Assembly (NCBI RefSeq): GCF_030347395.1 | Contig: NZ_CP128170.1 | Coordinates: 1,054,001 to 1,118,000, forward strand | DNA length: 64,000 nucleotides | Direction of reading: 5' to 3' | Source of the DNA: Microbacterium sp. ET2 | Lineage (GTDB): Bacteria > Actinomycetota > Actinomycetes > Actinomycetales > Microbacteriaceae | Part shown: in pieces, positions 17,432 to 25,843 of the stretch | Numbering within the stretch: position 1 is the stretch's first letter | Layout of the letters: each line of letters opens with the position of its first letter | Program-made: the position numbers and the translations under genes | Notes under the pieces: model-generated | Seen by the model: only the letters and a program-made list of their open reading frames with translations | Database searches by the model: none | What the model was told of the DNA's origin: nothing

Positions 17432-17621
17432 GGTCGGTCTCCTGGATGCTGCGGACGTGGCCTGTGGGCAGTCAGTAAACGGGCCGCACACAGGCCGGTG
17501 CAACGGGGCCTGTCATTGTTGGAAAGCGGGCGTCACATGAGGTCGCACAGCGTCATGTTTCATGCCCTCGCGCCGCTCTCGAACTCTCGGGGATGTCACA
17601 CGCGAGGAGTACCATCCGGCC
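17432..17621. promoter_or_regulatory. Divergent promoter region with inverted repeats
   Basis: This 190-nt gap separates the sulfur importer operon (minus) from the exporter genes (plus). GGCCTGTG (17459-17466) pairs with CACAGGCC (17489-17496), and another GGCCTG follows at 17507-17512, so alternative hairpins could form in the sulfur operon leader. A short dyad CATG-TTT-CATG is at 17554-17564. No known riboswitch consensus could be recognised. A GAGGAG at 17604-17609 serves the exporter ATPase gene. Confidence 0.4.
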
Positions 17622-18600
17622 ATGGCATTCATCGAGGCGAGGGACCTCGTCAAGACCTACCAGCCCAAGGGCGCGCCCGAGGTCCGCGCGCTCGACGGCC
17701 TGACCCTGCAGGTGCCGGAGGGAACGGTCACCGCTCTCCTCGGCCCGAACGGCGCGGGGAAGACCACCACCGTCAAGGTGCTGACGACTCTGATCCGCCC
17801 CGATTCCGGTCAGGCGACGATCGGCGGCGTCGACGTCCTCGCCGACCCGCAGGCGATCCGGCGCATGAGCGGCGCGAGCGGACAGTACGCGGCGGTGGAT
17901 GAGAACCTCACCGGGTTCGAGAACCTGCTGATGGTCGGCTTGCTCTACCATCTGGGTCGGCGCCGGGCGACACAGCGCGCTCGGGAGCTGATCGAGGTGT
18001 TCGACCTCGTCGAGGCGCAGAACCGGCCGGTGAAAGGCTTCTCGGGAGGCATGCGGAGACGGATCGACCTGGCGGGCGCCCTCGTCATCAATCCCCCGGT
18101 CCTCTTCCTCGACGAGCCGACGACCGGTCTCGATCCGCGCAGCAGGCTCGCCCTGTGGGACATCATCGAGTCTCTCGTCGCAGGAGGCACGACCCTCCTC
18201 CTGACCACCCAGTACCTCGAGGAGGCCGACCGACTGGCCGACTCGATCTCGATCATCGACACCGGCAAAGTCATCGCCGAGGGCACGGCCGACGAGCCTG
18301 AAGGCATCGGTCGGCGGCCAGCGGGTGGCGGTCACCCTGGTCGACCAGGCCGACAGAGAGGCGGTGACCGACATCCTCCGGCGCCGCGGAACCGGAGCGG
18401 TCGTCGCTGACGGCGAGCGCACGCTCGTCGCACCGGTGGCCGACGGATCAGCGGCTCTCAGTGGCGTGATGGCCGACCTGGCGTCCGCAGGCATCGACCT
18501 CCACGACGCCGGGATGCGCCGGCCGACACTGGACGACGTCTTCCTGCAGCTCACCGGCCATGCCGCTGACAGCGCAGCCGATGAGGAGGCCGCAGCATGA
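17622..18600 (+). pseudogene. DrrA-type ABC exporter ATPase, frameshifted near 18297
   Basis: ATPase of a drug or lipid exporter. Residues 1-225 read cleanly: Walker A LLGPNGAGKTTT, signature FSGGMRRRIDLAGAL, Walker B VLFLDEPTTGLDPR, H-loop replaced by Gln in LLLTTQYLEEAD as in DrrA. After GTADE the frame is lost; the rest of the protein (RVAVTLVDQADREAVTDIL to TLDDVFLQLTGH) continues in the next frame. Removing one C from the CC at 18297-18298 restores a 325-residue protein of normal DrrA length. It may be a sequencing error or a real mutation. The permease gene overlaps its end by ATGA. Confidence 0.88.
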
Positions 18601-19469
18601 GCACGACGGCACGCGCCGGTGAGGGGTCGGCCGCCGCCGCCCTCGCCGCGACCCTCGAGGCCGAACCGGGAACGCCGCTCAGCCGTTTCGTGTCGGACGG
18701 CTACGTCGCGACCTGGCGCAACATCAAGAAGATCGTCCGCGTCCCCGACATCCTGGTCTTCACCCTCATCCAGCCGATCATGTTCGTGCTGCTGTTTACC
18801 TTCGTCTTCGGCTCGTCGATCGCGGTGCCGGGTGAGAACTACACGTCGTTCCTCATGGCGGGGATCTTCGCCCAGACGATCGTGTTCGGATCGACCTACT
18901 CCGGCTCGGCGATGGCGCAGGACCTGAAGGACGGGATCATCGACCGCTTCCGGACACTCCCGATGAACGGGTCGGCGGTGCTCGTCGGCCGGACTGTCGG
19001 CGACCTGGTCATCAACGTCCTGTCACTCGTGGTCATGATGGGCACCGGGTTCATCGTGGGATGGCGCGTGGAGTCGTCTGTGCCGAGCTTCTTCGCGGGC
19101 GTCGGACTGCTGATGCTGTTCTCGTACGCGTTCTCCTGGGTCATGGCCTTCCTCGGCCTCGTGGTGCGCAGCCCCGAGGTCATCAACAACGCCTCGTTCC
19201 TCATCCTCTTTCCGCTCACCTTCATCTCCAACGCCTTCGTGCCGAGCGAGAATCTGCCCGGTCCCCTGCGGGTCTTCGCAGAGTGGAACCCGGTGTCGGC
19301 GCTCGTGCAGGCCGCGCGCGTGCTCTTCGGCAACGTTCCGGCGGAGGCGCCGGTCGCCGATGCGTGGCCCCTGCAGCATCCGGTCGTCTACGTCCTGGTG
19401 TTCGCCGTCGTGATGCTCGTGATCTTCGTGCCGCTGTCGATCAGGCGCTTCGCGACCCTCAGTCGCTGA
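18597..19469 (+). CDS. DrrB-type ABC-2 exporter permease
   Basis: Membrane partner of the preceding ATPase. The 290-residue protein has a cytoplasmic N terminus, a first membrane segment ILVFTLIQPIMFVLLFTFVF near residue 51, five more segments, and the ABC-2 family block MAQDLKDGIIDRFRTLPMNGSAVLVGR. The FISNAFVPSENLP loop before the last segment is typical of DrrB proteins. Its ATG overlaps the ATPase stop (ATGA at 18597-18600), so translation depends on the ATPase frame being open. Cargo is unknown. Confidence 0.93.
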   Translation: MSTTARAGEGSAAAALAATLEAEPGTPLSRFVSDGYVATWRNIKKIVRVPDILVFTLIQPIMFVLLFTFVFGSSIAVPGENYTSFLMAGIFAQTIVFGSTYSGSAMAQDLKDGIIDRFRTLPMNGSAVLVGRTVGDLVINVLSLVVMMGTGFIVGWRVESSVPSFFAGVGLLMLFSYAFSWVMAFLGLVVRSPEVINNASFLILFPLTFISNAFVPSENLPGPLRVFAEWNPVSALVQAARVLFGNVPAEAPVADAWPLQHPVVYVLVFAVVMLVIFVPLSIRRFATLSR

Positions 19470-19497
19470 CTCGTGGCGCCTCGCGCGCCGCTCGTCG

Positions 19498-19576
19498 GCA
19501 CACGGGAGGAGATTGGCGCACCGGAGGCGCGAACTCGCCGATCGATCCTCCCGCGCGTCGGTCTCCTCCCGGTTGC
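19498..19576. repeat. 79-bp nested palindromic repeat, copy B
   Basis: Same element as 10732-10810. Outer arms CGGGAGGAGAT (19503-19513) and GTCTCCTCCCG (19561-19571) match at 10 of 11 positions. The right half, 19547-19569, differs from copy A at one base. The left half is more diverged. It begins 28 nt after the exporter permease stop and ends 45 nt before the gluconokinase gene, so it sits in the position of a terminator. Confidence 0.75.
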
Positions 19577-19620
19577 CGCCTTGGACCCGGCTCACGCCGC
19601 CGCGCTAGGGTGGCGATCCT

Positions 19621-20169
19621 ATGGATGTCCCCTCGAGCGCGCACACCCTGCACTCCCCCGTCGTCGTCATGGGCGTCTCCGGCGCGGGGAAGACGACCAT
19701 CGGCATCGCGCTGGCGTCCGCCCTCGGCGCCCCTTTCATCGACGCGGATGACCTGCACTCCGACGACGCGCGCGAGAAGATGGCGCGGGGGGAGCCGCTC
19801 ACCGACGACGACCGCTGGCCCTGGCTCGCGCGCGTCGCCGCGCGCCTCGCCGACGTCGACCAGCCGGCGACGGTCATCGCCTGCTCGGCGCTGAAGCGCG
19901 CGTATCGCGACGCTCTCCGAGCCGAGCGCCCTGACATCGCGTTCATCCATCTCACCGGCACCCGTGGCCGGGTCGCGGAGCGGCTTCGCCACCGGGCAGG
20001 GCATTTCATGCCGTCGGCGCTCCTGGAATCGCAGCTTCAGACGCTCGAGCCGCTCCAGGCCGACGAGCTGGGCGCCGCGGTGTCGGTCGAGGGCGACCCT
20101 GCGCACGTCACTCGCGACGCGATCGATGCCCTCGAGCGGCTCTCGGTCGTGGTGACGCCGGCCTCGTAG
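19621..20169 (+). CDS. gntK: Gluconokinase
   Basis: Phosphorylates D-gluconate to 6-phosphogluconate, feeding the pentose phosphate pathway. The 182-residue protein has the P-loop MGVSGAGKTTIG at about 17-28, DADDLHSDDAREKMARGEPL, then DDRWPWL and ACSALKRAYRDALR, all diagnostic of the GntK/IdnK family, and normal length. The ATG at 19621 has no strong ribosome binding site. It stands alone between a palindromic element and a convergent gene. The sugar-oxidising genes at 31-34 kb may supply gluconate, but that link is speculative. Confidence 0.93.
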   Translation: MDVPSSAHTLHSPVVVMGVSGAGKTTIGIALASALGAPFIDADDLHSDDAREKMARGEPLTDDDRWPWLARVAARLADVDQPATVIACSALKRAYRDALRAERPDIAFIHLTGTRGRVAERLRHRAGHFMPSALLESQLQTLEPLQADELGAAVSVEGDPAHVTRDAIDALERLSVVVTPAS

Positions 20170-20172
20170 CGG

Positions 20173-21873
20173 TCAGGCCGGCGCGCGGTTGGCCGCAGCG
20201 GCCGCGGTGGCGATGGTCCGAAGGACCGGAGGCACGTCCTGTGGCGGCACGACCGCCTGGATCAGCGTGAGTGTCGCGCCGTCTCGCGCCTCGGCGAGCG
20301 CCGCGCGCAACGCGTCGGGGGTGTCGACACGGATGCCGCGGGCCGACCCCGCTGCATCCATCGCCTTCATCAGCTGCACCCAGTCCCACGTGCCGATGTC
20401 GTTGTACGCCTCGTTCGCCCCGTGGATGACGCGTTCGACGGTGTACCCGGCGTTGTCGACGACGATCACCACGGCCGGGATGCCCCGGCGCAGGAGCGTG
20501 CCGAGCTCGGCGACGGTCATCTGGGCGGCACCGTCGCCGATGAGCAGCACGGGGCGTCGGTCGGGCGCGGCGAGCGCCGCGCCGAGCACCGCCGGCAGGG
20601 TGTAGCCGATCGAGGCCCAGAGCGGCTGTCCGACGAAGGTGACACCGCCGGGCAGTCGGTGATCGGCCATGCCGTAGAACGAGGTGCCCTGATCGGCGAA
20701 GACGATGTCTCCGGGACTGAGGAAGTCGGCGACTTCGCGCCACAGGGCCTCCTGCCCGAGCAGACTGTCGATGTCGTTCGAAGCGGTCTCGGTCGATTGC
20801 CCCGGAGCCGCTGAGGCCATCGGACTCCCGCCCACGCCCGCCTTGGTGAGAACCTCGGCGACGATGTCCAACGCGTCGGTCATCGCCAGCGGCGAGAAGA
20901 TGCGCCCGTCCCACGAGACCGCTTCGCCACCGATCTCGACCGCGCGGGCGGAGTCGATGCGCTGCGAGAAGAAGCCACTGGTCAGGTCGGTGAACTGCAC
21001 GCCGGCCATGACGAGCAGATCCGCGTCTTCGACGGCGATGCGCACGTGCTCGTCACTGGAGGCGCCCAGGTAGGAGCCGAGGTATCCCGGCGCCGACTCG
21101 TCGACGACGCGACGCCCCCAGAGCAGCGTCGCGTGCGGGACGCCGAGGGCGGTCACCCGATGCAGGTGCTGCTCGGCCCCGAGGCGGGAGACGAGGATGT
21201 CCGCGAGGAGCGCCACGGTCGACGCCTGCGTCATCCGCTCGGTCAGCCGGGCACGGAAGTCGGCCGCGACGCCCGCGTCGGTGACCCCGGGATGCTCCGC
21301 GAGCGGAGCCACGGGCGGGGTGGCGGGTGCCGCCGCGACATCCGCCGGCAGCACGAGGTAGCCGGGAAGGCGGCGGTCACGGGCCTCCATCAGGACGCCG
21401 TCGATCTCATCGGCGTACCCCCCGGCGGTGACCGTCGCGTGGGCCGCGGCGATCTCGGCGGTCATCCGCGCGAAGTGCCCGAAGTCGCCGTCACCGAGCG
21501 TGTGATGCGTCGCCCGGCCCGCCGCCTGGGTGGCCGTCGTCGGCGCTCCCACCACGTGCACAACGGGGACGTGCTCGGCGCGGCTGCCCGCGAGGGCCGC
21601 GATCGCGGACAGCTCGCCGACCCCGAAAGTGGTGCAGAGCGCGCCCAGTCCGTGCAGTCGCGCGTAGCCGTCGGCGGCGTAGCCGGCGCCCAGCTCGTTC
21701 GCGCATCCGACCCACTCGATGGCGGGGTGGGCCTGGACGTGGTCGAGGAACGACAGGGTGAAATCACCCGGCACGCCGAACAGGTGCCGAACACCTGCGT
21801 CGGCCAGCCGGTCGAGGAGGTAGTCGCCCACGGTGTACACGCCTCCCGGCGTCGTCCCTGCGTGAAGTGCCAC
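20173..21873 (-). CDS. Thiamine-diphosphate-dependent 2-oxoacid decarboxylase (PDC/IPDC type)
   Basis: Decarboxylates pyruvate, indolepyruvate or a branched 2-oxoacid to the aldehyde. The 566-residue protein has the three-domain ThDP plan. The N-terminal domain holds HLFGVPGDFTLSFLD and the catalytic Glu in GCANELGAGYAADGYAR, and THHTLGDGDF supplies the paired histidines of PDC/IPDC enzymes. The C-terminal cofactor motif runs from GDGAAQMTVAELGTLLRR to VDNAGYTVE. GTG 21873 follows a G-rich ribosome binding site. The genes are convergent with gluconokinase (3-nt gap). Substrate range cannot be fixed from sequence; indolepyruvate would imply indole-acetic-acid synthesis. Confidence 0.92.
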   Translation of the reverse strand: MALHAGTTPGGVYTVGDYLLDRLADAGVRHLFGVPGDFTLSFLDHVQAHPAIEWVGCANELGAGYAADGYARLHGLGALCTTFGVGELSAIAALAGSRAEHVPVVHVVGAPTTATQAAGRATHHTLGDGDFGHFARMTAEIAAAHATVTAGGYADEIDGVLMEARDRRLPGYLVLPADVAAAPATPPVAPLAEHPGVTDAGVAADFRARLTERMTQASTVALLADILVSRLGAEQHLHRVTALGVPHATLLWGRRVVDESAPGYLGSYLGASSDEHVRIAVEDADLLVMAGVQFTDLTSGFFSQRIDSARAVEIGGEAVSWDGRIFSPLAMTDALDIVAEVLTKAGVGGSPMASAAPGQSTETASNDIDSLLGQEALWREVADFLSPGDIVFADQGTSFYGMADHRLPGGVTFVGQPLWASIGYTLPAVLGAALAAPDRRPVLLIGDGAAQMTVAELGTLLRRGIPAVVIVVDNAGYTVERVIHGANEAYNDIGTWDWVQLMKAMDAAGSARGIRVDTPDALRAALAEARDGATLTLIQAVVPPQDVPPVLRTIATAAAAANRAPA

Positions 21874-21964
21874 GCCCGCCCCCCATCCGCGACCCCGTGC
21901 GAGGAGTCGTCGGTGACACGCTAGCGGCGTTCGCCTTCCGGCGCCTGACGGGGCCTGCCGCTGT

Positions 21965-22045
21965 CCCTAACTCCTGCAGAACGGGCGCGCGGTCGGTCTT
22001 ACACCCCCGAATCCTCGGGTCTGGCCCGAAACGCAGGAGTCAGGG
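21965..22045. terminator. Long palindrome after the acetyltransferase pseudogene
   Basis: Outer arms of 22 nt (21965-21986 and 22024-22045, 17 matches) enclose a small inner hairpin, CCCGA at 22006-22010 with TCGGG at 22015-22019. The stop codon of the acetyltransferase pseudogene lies in the right arm. The nested layout resembles the elements at 10732, 19498 and 27988, though the sequence is different. A terminator role is inferred from its position. Confidence 0.5.
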
Positions 22046-22516
22046 GCGCGGCAGCTGGAACGGCGTGTTCACGTGCGCGAACGGCCACGCTTCCTCGATC
22101 CACCGGGGGACGAAGGCGTCGAGGGCGTCGCGCCACTGGTCAGGTGCATCCTCGGCGATCCACCACGACACCTCCGCGGCAGCGCCGTCGGGGCCGGCCG
22201 GCAACGGGTCGATGTAGACGCACCCGAGCAGCCGGGACTCGTCCTGCGTGAGCACGGCGTAGTTGAAGGACACGTGCGCTTCCATGTCGGCGGCGTGGTG
22301 GGCGAGGTCGTCCTCGTCCTCCTCGTGCGTCATGGATGCCGGCGGCCATCCCCACGCCTAGCCGTACATCTGCCACAGCATGTCGCGGTTGGCCATGACG
22401 GTGACCATGTCGATGTCCACGTCGCTCGCTCGGATCGGGCGGAGGTGCACCCCATCGACGAGCGGCACCGACCTCGGATGCACGAAATCCTGCGGCAGCC
22501 ACGGCTCTTCGCTCAC
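22040..22516 (-). pseudogene. GNAT-like acetyltransferase interrupted by an in-frame stop
   Basis: The reading starts at GTG 22516 (ribosome binding site GGGGGAA), runs 52 residues as SEEPWLPQDFVHPR... to ANRDMLWQMYG, then meets TAG at 22358-22360. The same frame continues directly as AWGWPPAS, then MTHEEDEDDLAHHAADMEAH and LLGCVYIDPLP, a typical N-acetyltransferase core. One substitution (GAG to TAG would fit) explains the break. If intact, the protein would be about 158 residues. Either the gene is dead or the base is miscalled. A downstream ATG at 22333 could give a 97-residue fragment. Confidence 0.8.
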
Positions 22517-22578
22517 TGTTCCCCCTCGTGATCGCGGGCCCCAGCGCATCGGCGGCCCGGCTCTGACAGTATCGAGGC

Positions 22579-22848
22579 ATGTCGAACGCCGCCGCACGCA
22601 CCCGCAACCCCACCGCCTGGGCCGCCTTCTGGGTCGGGCTCGCCGGCCTCGTCCTCATGCCGATCCCGCTCTTCATCGGGCTGATCCTCGGTGGAGGCCT
22701 GTCGCTCATCGCCGCGGTCCTCGTCGTCATCGCCCTGCTGAAGGGCCTCGCACGCAGCGGCAGGGGCATCGCGCCCGTGGTGTTCGCGGCGATCTTCGTG
22801 CTGCTCACGTGGGGCGGCATCTCGATCGGCGGCGGCACCATCTGGTGA
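22579..22848 (+). CDS. Small two- or three-segment membrane protein
   Basis: An 89-residue hydrophobic protein. Membrane segments lie at about 13-30, 32-53 and 65-80 (AAFWVGLAGLVLMPIPLF, LSLIAAVLVVIALLKGLA, PVVFAAIFVLLTW). It has no recognisable motif and resembles DUF4190-like small actinobacterial membrane proteins. ATG 22579 is used. It is divergent from the acetyltransferase pseudogene and converges on the glycosyltransferase cluster. The function is unknown. Confidence 0.7.
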   Translation: MSNAAARTRNPTAWAAFWVGLAGLVLMPIPLFIGLILGGGLSLIAAVLVVIALLKGLARSGRGIAPVVFAAIFVLLTWGGISIGGGTIW

Positions 22849-22866
22849 CCTGCTGCCCCTGACCCC

Positions 22867-23691
22867 TCAGACCACCGCGCGTCGAAACCCGCCCGCGTGC
22901 TCCTCGACGGCTCCCGCCACGACGAAGGCCTCGATCCAGCCCCGCATCGGCCATTCGCCCCAGGTGCGCGCGAACAGCTCGCCGTTGCGCAGGATGTCGT
23001 CCAGGTGTCGCCAGGGGGGTGAACCGGCGGGATGCCACTGGTGGTACGCGTGTGCCCCACCGACCCATCGCAGGCCGACGCCCGAAGCCCGCGCGCGACG
23101 CGCGAAATGGGTGTCCTCCGCGCCGTAGCCCTCGTACACCTCGTCGAAGCCGCCGAGACGCCGCCAGGTCATGGCGGTGACGGCGAAGGACAGCGACCAG
23201 AAGAGGTCGTACTCATCGGCCGACGCCGGCCGGGTCTCCCCCGGCTCGGGGTTCGGCCGCGCCGGGTGGGGCCGGGTCATCGCGTCGAGCTCGTCCAACC
23301 AGCCCGGGCGTTGGGGGCTCGCGAGATAGGTGACCGGTCCGCAGACGATGTCGGACGGTTGTGCGCGGAGGACCTCGACGTACCGGGAAAGCATCTCGGG
23401 GCCGGGAAGGCAGTCGACGTCGAGGAAGACCAGCACCTCGGCTCCGTGATCGAGTGCGATGCGGGCGCCCTCGTTCCGCGCGGCCCCCACCCGCACGCCG
23501 TGGGATCCGGGCGGCACATGCCCGGCGACGACGCCCGGCGTGATCGAGGCGGGGTCGGCGTCCAGCCCGACGTCGATGCGGAGCACCTCGATCCCCGAGG
23601 CCGAGACACCCGACAGGAAGGCCCGTTGGCGGCGCAGATGGTCCTCGCGGTCGCGCGACCACGCGGTGACGACCGCCACGCGCCCGGTCAC
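22867..23691 (-). CDS. Glycosyltransferase, GT-A fold (family 2/7-like)
   Basis: Adds a sugar during synthesis of a surface glycan. The 274 residues hold the DxD motif in VLVFLDVDCLPGPEML (about 100-115) and a galactosyltransferase C-terminal block, TWRRLGGFDEVYEGYGAEDTHFARRA, which positions the acceptor. GTG 23691 overlaps the previous gene's TGA (GTGA), so the longer upstream reading is rejected. It is the last gene of a four-gene run on this strand, each joined to the next by a 4-nt overlap. Sugar identity is unknown. Confidence 0.9.
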   Translation of the reverse strand: MTGRVAVVTAWSRDREDHLRRQRAFLSGVSASGIEVLRIDVGLDADPASITPGVVAGHVPPGSHGVRVGAARNEGARIALDHGAEVLVFLDVDCLPGPEMLSRYVEVLRAQPSDIVCGPVTYLASPQRPGWLDELDAMTRPHPARPNPEPGETRPASADEYDLFWSLSFAVTAMTWRRLGGFDEVYEGYGAEDTHFARRARASGVGLRWVGGAHAYHQWHPAGSPPWRHLDDILRNGELFARTWGEWPMRGWIEAFVVAGAVEEHAGGFRRAVV

Positions 23692-24692
23692 ACCCGCACC
23701 TCGTCGATGACCGCGGCCGCACGCGCGGCCGCCCCCGACACCTGCCAGCCGCTCCAGTCCGGCCTGCGACCGGCGGCGCGTTGCACGAGCGCCACGAGCT
23801 GTTCGGAACCGGCGGTGCAGGGCGCGACCTCCGCCCATCCCCCGGCGGCGAGGACGCGCCCGGTCTCGCCCTGCTCGTCGAAGGGCCGCTCCTGCGGCAC
23901 GACGACCGCGCGCGCATTCGCCGCGGCGAGATCGGCGACGCTGTTCTGTCCTGCGGCGCTCACGACCACCTGTGCGCGGGTGATCATCGGCCAGACGTCG
24001 TCGGCGCGATCACCGTCCCCGGTTCCGGCGGTCTCGACGCTCCACCCGTCGGCACGGAGGAGGGCGATCGCCTGCCGCAGGGCGGAATCCGCTAGCGTCC
24101 GGCCCAGGAACAGCACCCGACGCCCCACCGCCCGGTCCGCTCCTCGCCCGTCGTACCGCGACACCCCGCCGACACGTCGGACTCGATCGTCGAAGCCGGT
24201 GAGTCCCTCGGCCGGCATGGTGCCGGCCGCCCACGGTGCGAGGATGCGGTCGGCCATCTCATACGCCATCCGGTGCGGACGGTCCGTCCGGCGGCCCGGC
24301 TGCGCGACGACCACCGTCGGAATCCCGAGTAAACGCACGAACGCCGCCACTTCGGCGCTCACGTCGACGACGAAAACCGAAACCTCGATCGCGGCGGCCC
24401 AGTCGGCGATGACGGCGAGTCGTGCGCGATGCCCCGGATGCGCGATCGGCGCCCAGTGCAGAGATCCGCGCGCGGTCTCGTCGCCGAAGTGACGCGCGGA
24501 GCGACGCGCGCCGTCCGCGGTGACGATGTCATCCGCATCGGAGGGGAGCGTCACCCAGCGCGCGCCGGCCGAGAGTCCCGGCGGCTCGGGCAGCGAGGAG
24601 AAGACGGTGACCTCGTCGACGAGGTGCGGAAGAATCGCCTGGAGGCGAGTGGCGTGCCCCCACCCGTGATGATGGACGTACCAGCCGATCAC
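23688..24692 (-). CDS. GT-B glycosyltransferase, MurG/family-28-like
   Basis: A 334-residue glycosyltransferase of the two-domain GT-B fold. The N terminus, MIGWYVHHHGWGHATR, has the glycine-histidine turn seen in family 28 and related enzymes. The C-terminal nucleotide-sugar site is AQVVVSAAGQNSVADLAAA, followed by VVVPQERPFDEQGETGRVL, strongly like the MurG C-domain. ATG 24692 overlaps the upstream stop (ATGA). It is not MurG itself, since it sits in a glycan cluster and lacks division-gene neighbours. Donor and acceptor are unknown. Confidence 0.85.
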   Translation of the reverse strand: MIGWYVHHHGWGHATRLQAILPHLVDEVTVFSSLPEPPGLSAGARWVTLPSDADDIVTADGARRSARHFGDETARGSLHWAPIAHPGHRARLAVIADWAAAIEVSVFVVDVSAEVAAFVRLLGIPTVVVAQPGRRTDRPHRMAYEMADRILAPWAAGTMPAEGLTGFDDRVRRVGGVSRYDGRGADRAVGRRVLFLGRTLADSALRQAIALLRADGWSVETAGTGDGDRADDVWPMITRAQVVVSAAGQNSVADLAAANARAVVVPQERPFDEQGETGRVLAAGGWAEVAPCTAGSEQLVALVQRAAGRRPDWSGWQVSGAAARAAAVIDEVRV

Positions 24693-25843
24693 GCCCCGAC
24701 CGCCGAGCGCACGACGTCCGCCGAGACGTGGGCAGGAACGCCCGAACCGGACGCGGCGACCGACAGGACCCGCTCGATCTCACGGTGACGCTGCTCCAGC
24801 GAGTAGCGCGCCGTCGCGGCATCCCGGATCCGACCGCGAGGAAGACCCCACCGCGAGAGCCCGGCGAGCCCCGCGGCGGCGCGCGCGAGCGCGCTGACGT
24901 CTCCGGGCGGCACGACGGCCGTGGCGGGCATGCCGGCGAGCACTTCGCCGATGCCGCCGGAGTCGAAGGCGGCGACGGGGGTGCCGGTCATCAGCGCCTC
25001 GGCGGCGACGAGCCCGAACGGCTCGTCCCACACCGGAGTCACGAGAGCCACGGCCGACGCACCGATCACCGAGCTCAGTTCCGGGAGGCTCAACGGGCCG
25101 AGGTAGTCGATCCCGCCGCCGAGAAGGGGCTCGATCTCCCTGGTGAAGTAGGTGACGTCGCCGATCCGGCCCGCGATCCGCAGGCGCGCCCGAGCCCGAA
25201 CCGCCGCCCGGATCGCCAGGTGCGGCGCCTTCTCGGGGACGATCCGCCCGAACCACACCCAGTCCCTTCCGCCCGGGCCGAGGCGCCATTGGTCGGCATC
25301 GACGCCGTTGGGGAAGACGAACGAGTCGACCCCGGCCTGCGACCAGGCCTGGGCCGTGAACTGACTCACGGCGAGGAAGCGATGGGGCTCCCCGCCGGAC
25401 AGGCGGCGAGATGATTCGACCATCCCGGGCAGCGGAGGCGTATGCAGCGTCGTCACCACCGGCAGCCCGAGGTCGCGCGACCAGAGGATCGGCTCGCCGT
25501 GCAGGCTGTGGTTGTCGACGACGTCGACCGGCAGCATTCCGGTGGCGAGCAGGTGCCGCACCCGGTCGAACGCCTCCACCATCCGGCCCTCATGCCCGCG
25601 GGGACTCAGTGAGTCGGAGGCATCCTGCGGCCGGCTCCAGCGCGGACTGGGAAGCCGCAGCTCGGGGTGCGCCCCGAGGAAGTCGGAACCCTCGGCCGCG
25701 CAGAGGAACACCGTGTGTCCCTGACGCCGCAGCCACCGCACGCGGTTCCAGACCACCGCCTCCAGGCCCCCCGCGTGCGGCTGGCGAAGCGCGTGCCGTT
25801 CCGGCGCGACCACCAGGACCCGCAGGCGCTCGACCCCGCTCAT
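24689..25843 (-). CDS. Glycosyltransferase family 4
   Basis: A retaining GT-B transferase of 384 residues. The N-terminal domain opens with RVLVVAPERHALRQPHAGG and carries VDVVDNHSLHGEPILW. The C-terminal donor domain shows FPNGVDADQW, WFGRIVPEKAPHLAIRAA and the E-x7-E motif in EPFGLVAAEALMTGTPVAAF. ATG 25843 overlaps the upstream stop (ATGA); longer readings run through the next gene. The cluster context points to assembly of a cell-surface polysaccharide. Confidence 0.92.
   Translation of the reverse strand: MSGVERLRVLVVAPERHALRQPHAGGLEAVVWNRVRWLRRQGHTVFLCAAEGSDFLGAHPELRLPSPRWSRPQDASDSLSPRGHEGRMVEAFDRVRHLLATGMLPVDVVDNHSLHGEPILWSRDLGLPVVTTLHTPPLPGMVESSRRLSGGEPHRFLAVSQFTAQAWSQAGVDSFVFPNGVDADQWRLGPGGRDWVWFGRIVPEKAPHLAIRAAVRARARLRIAGRIGDVTYFTREIEPLLGGGIDYLGPLSLPELSSVIGASAVALVTPVWDEPFGLVAAEALMTGTPVAAFDSGGIGEVLAGMPATAVVPPGDVSALARAAAGLAGLSRWGLPRGRIRDAATARYSLEQRHREIERVLSVAASGSGVPAHVSADVVRSAVGA

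Noticed and set aside
17432..17621. A SAM riboswitch in the sulfur operon leader
   Set aside because: I could not match any known SAM riboswitch core; only simple inverted repeats are visible. A covariance-model search would settle it.
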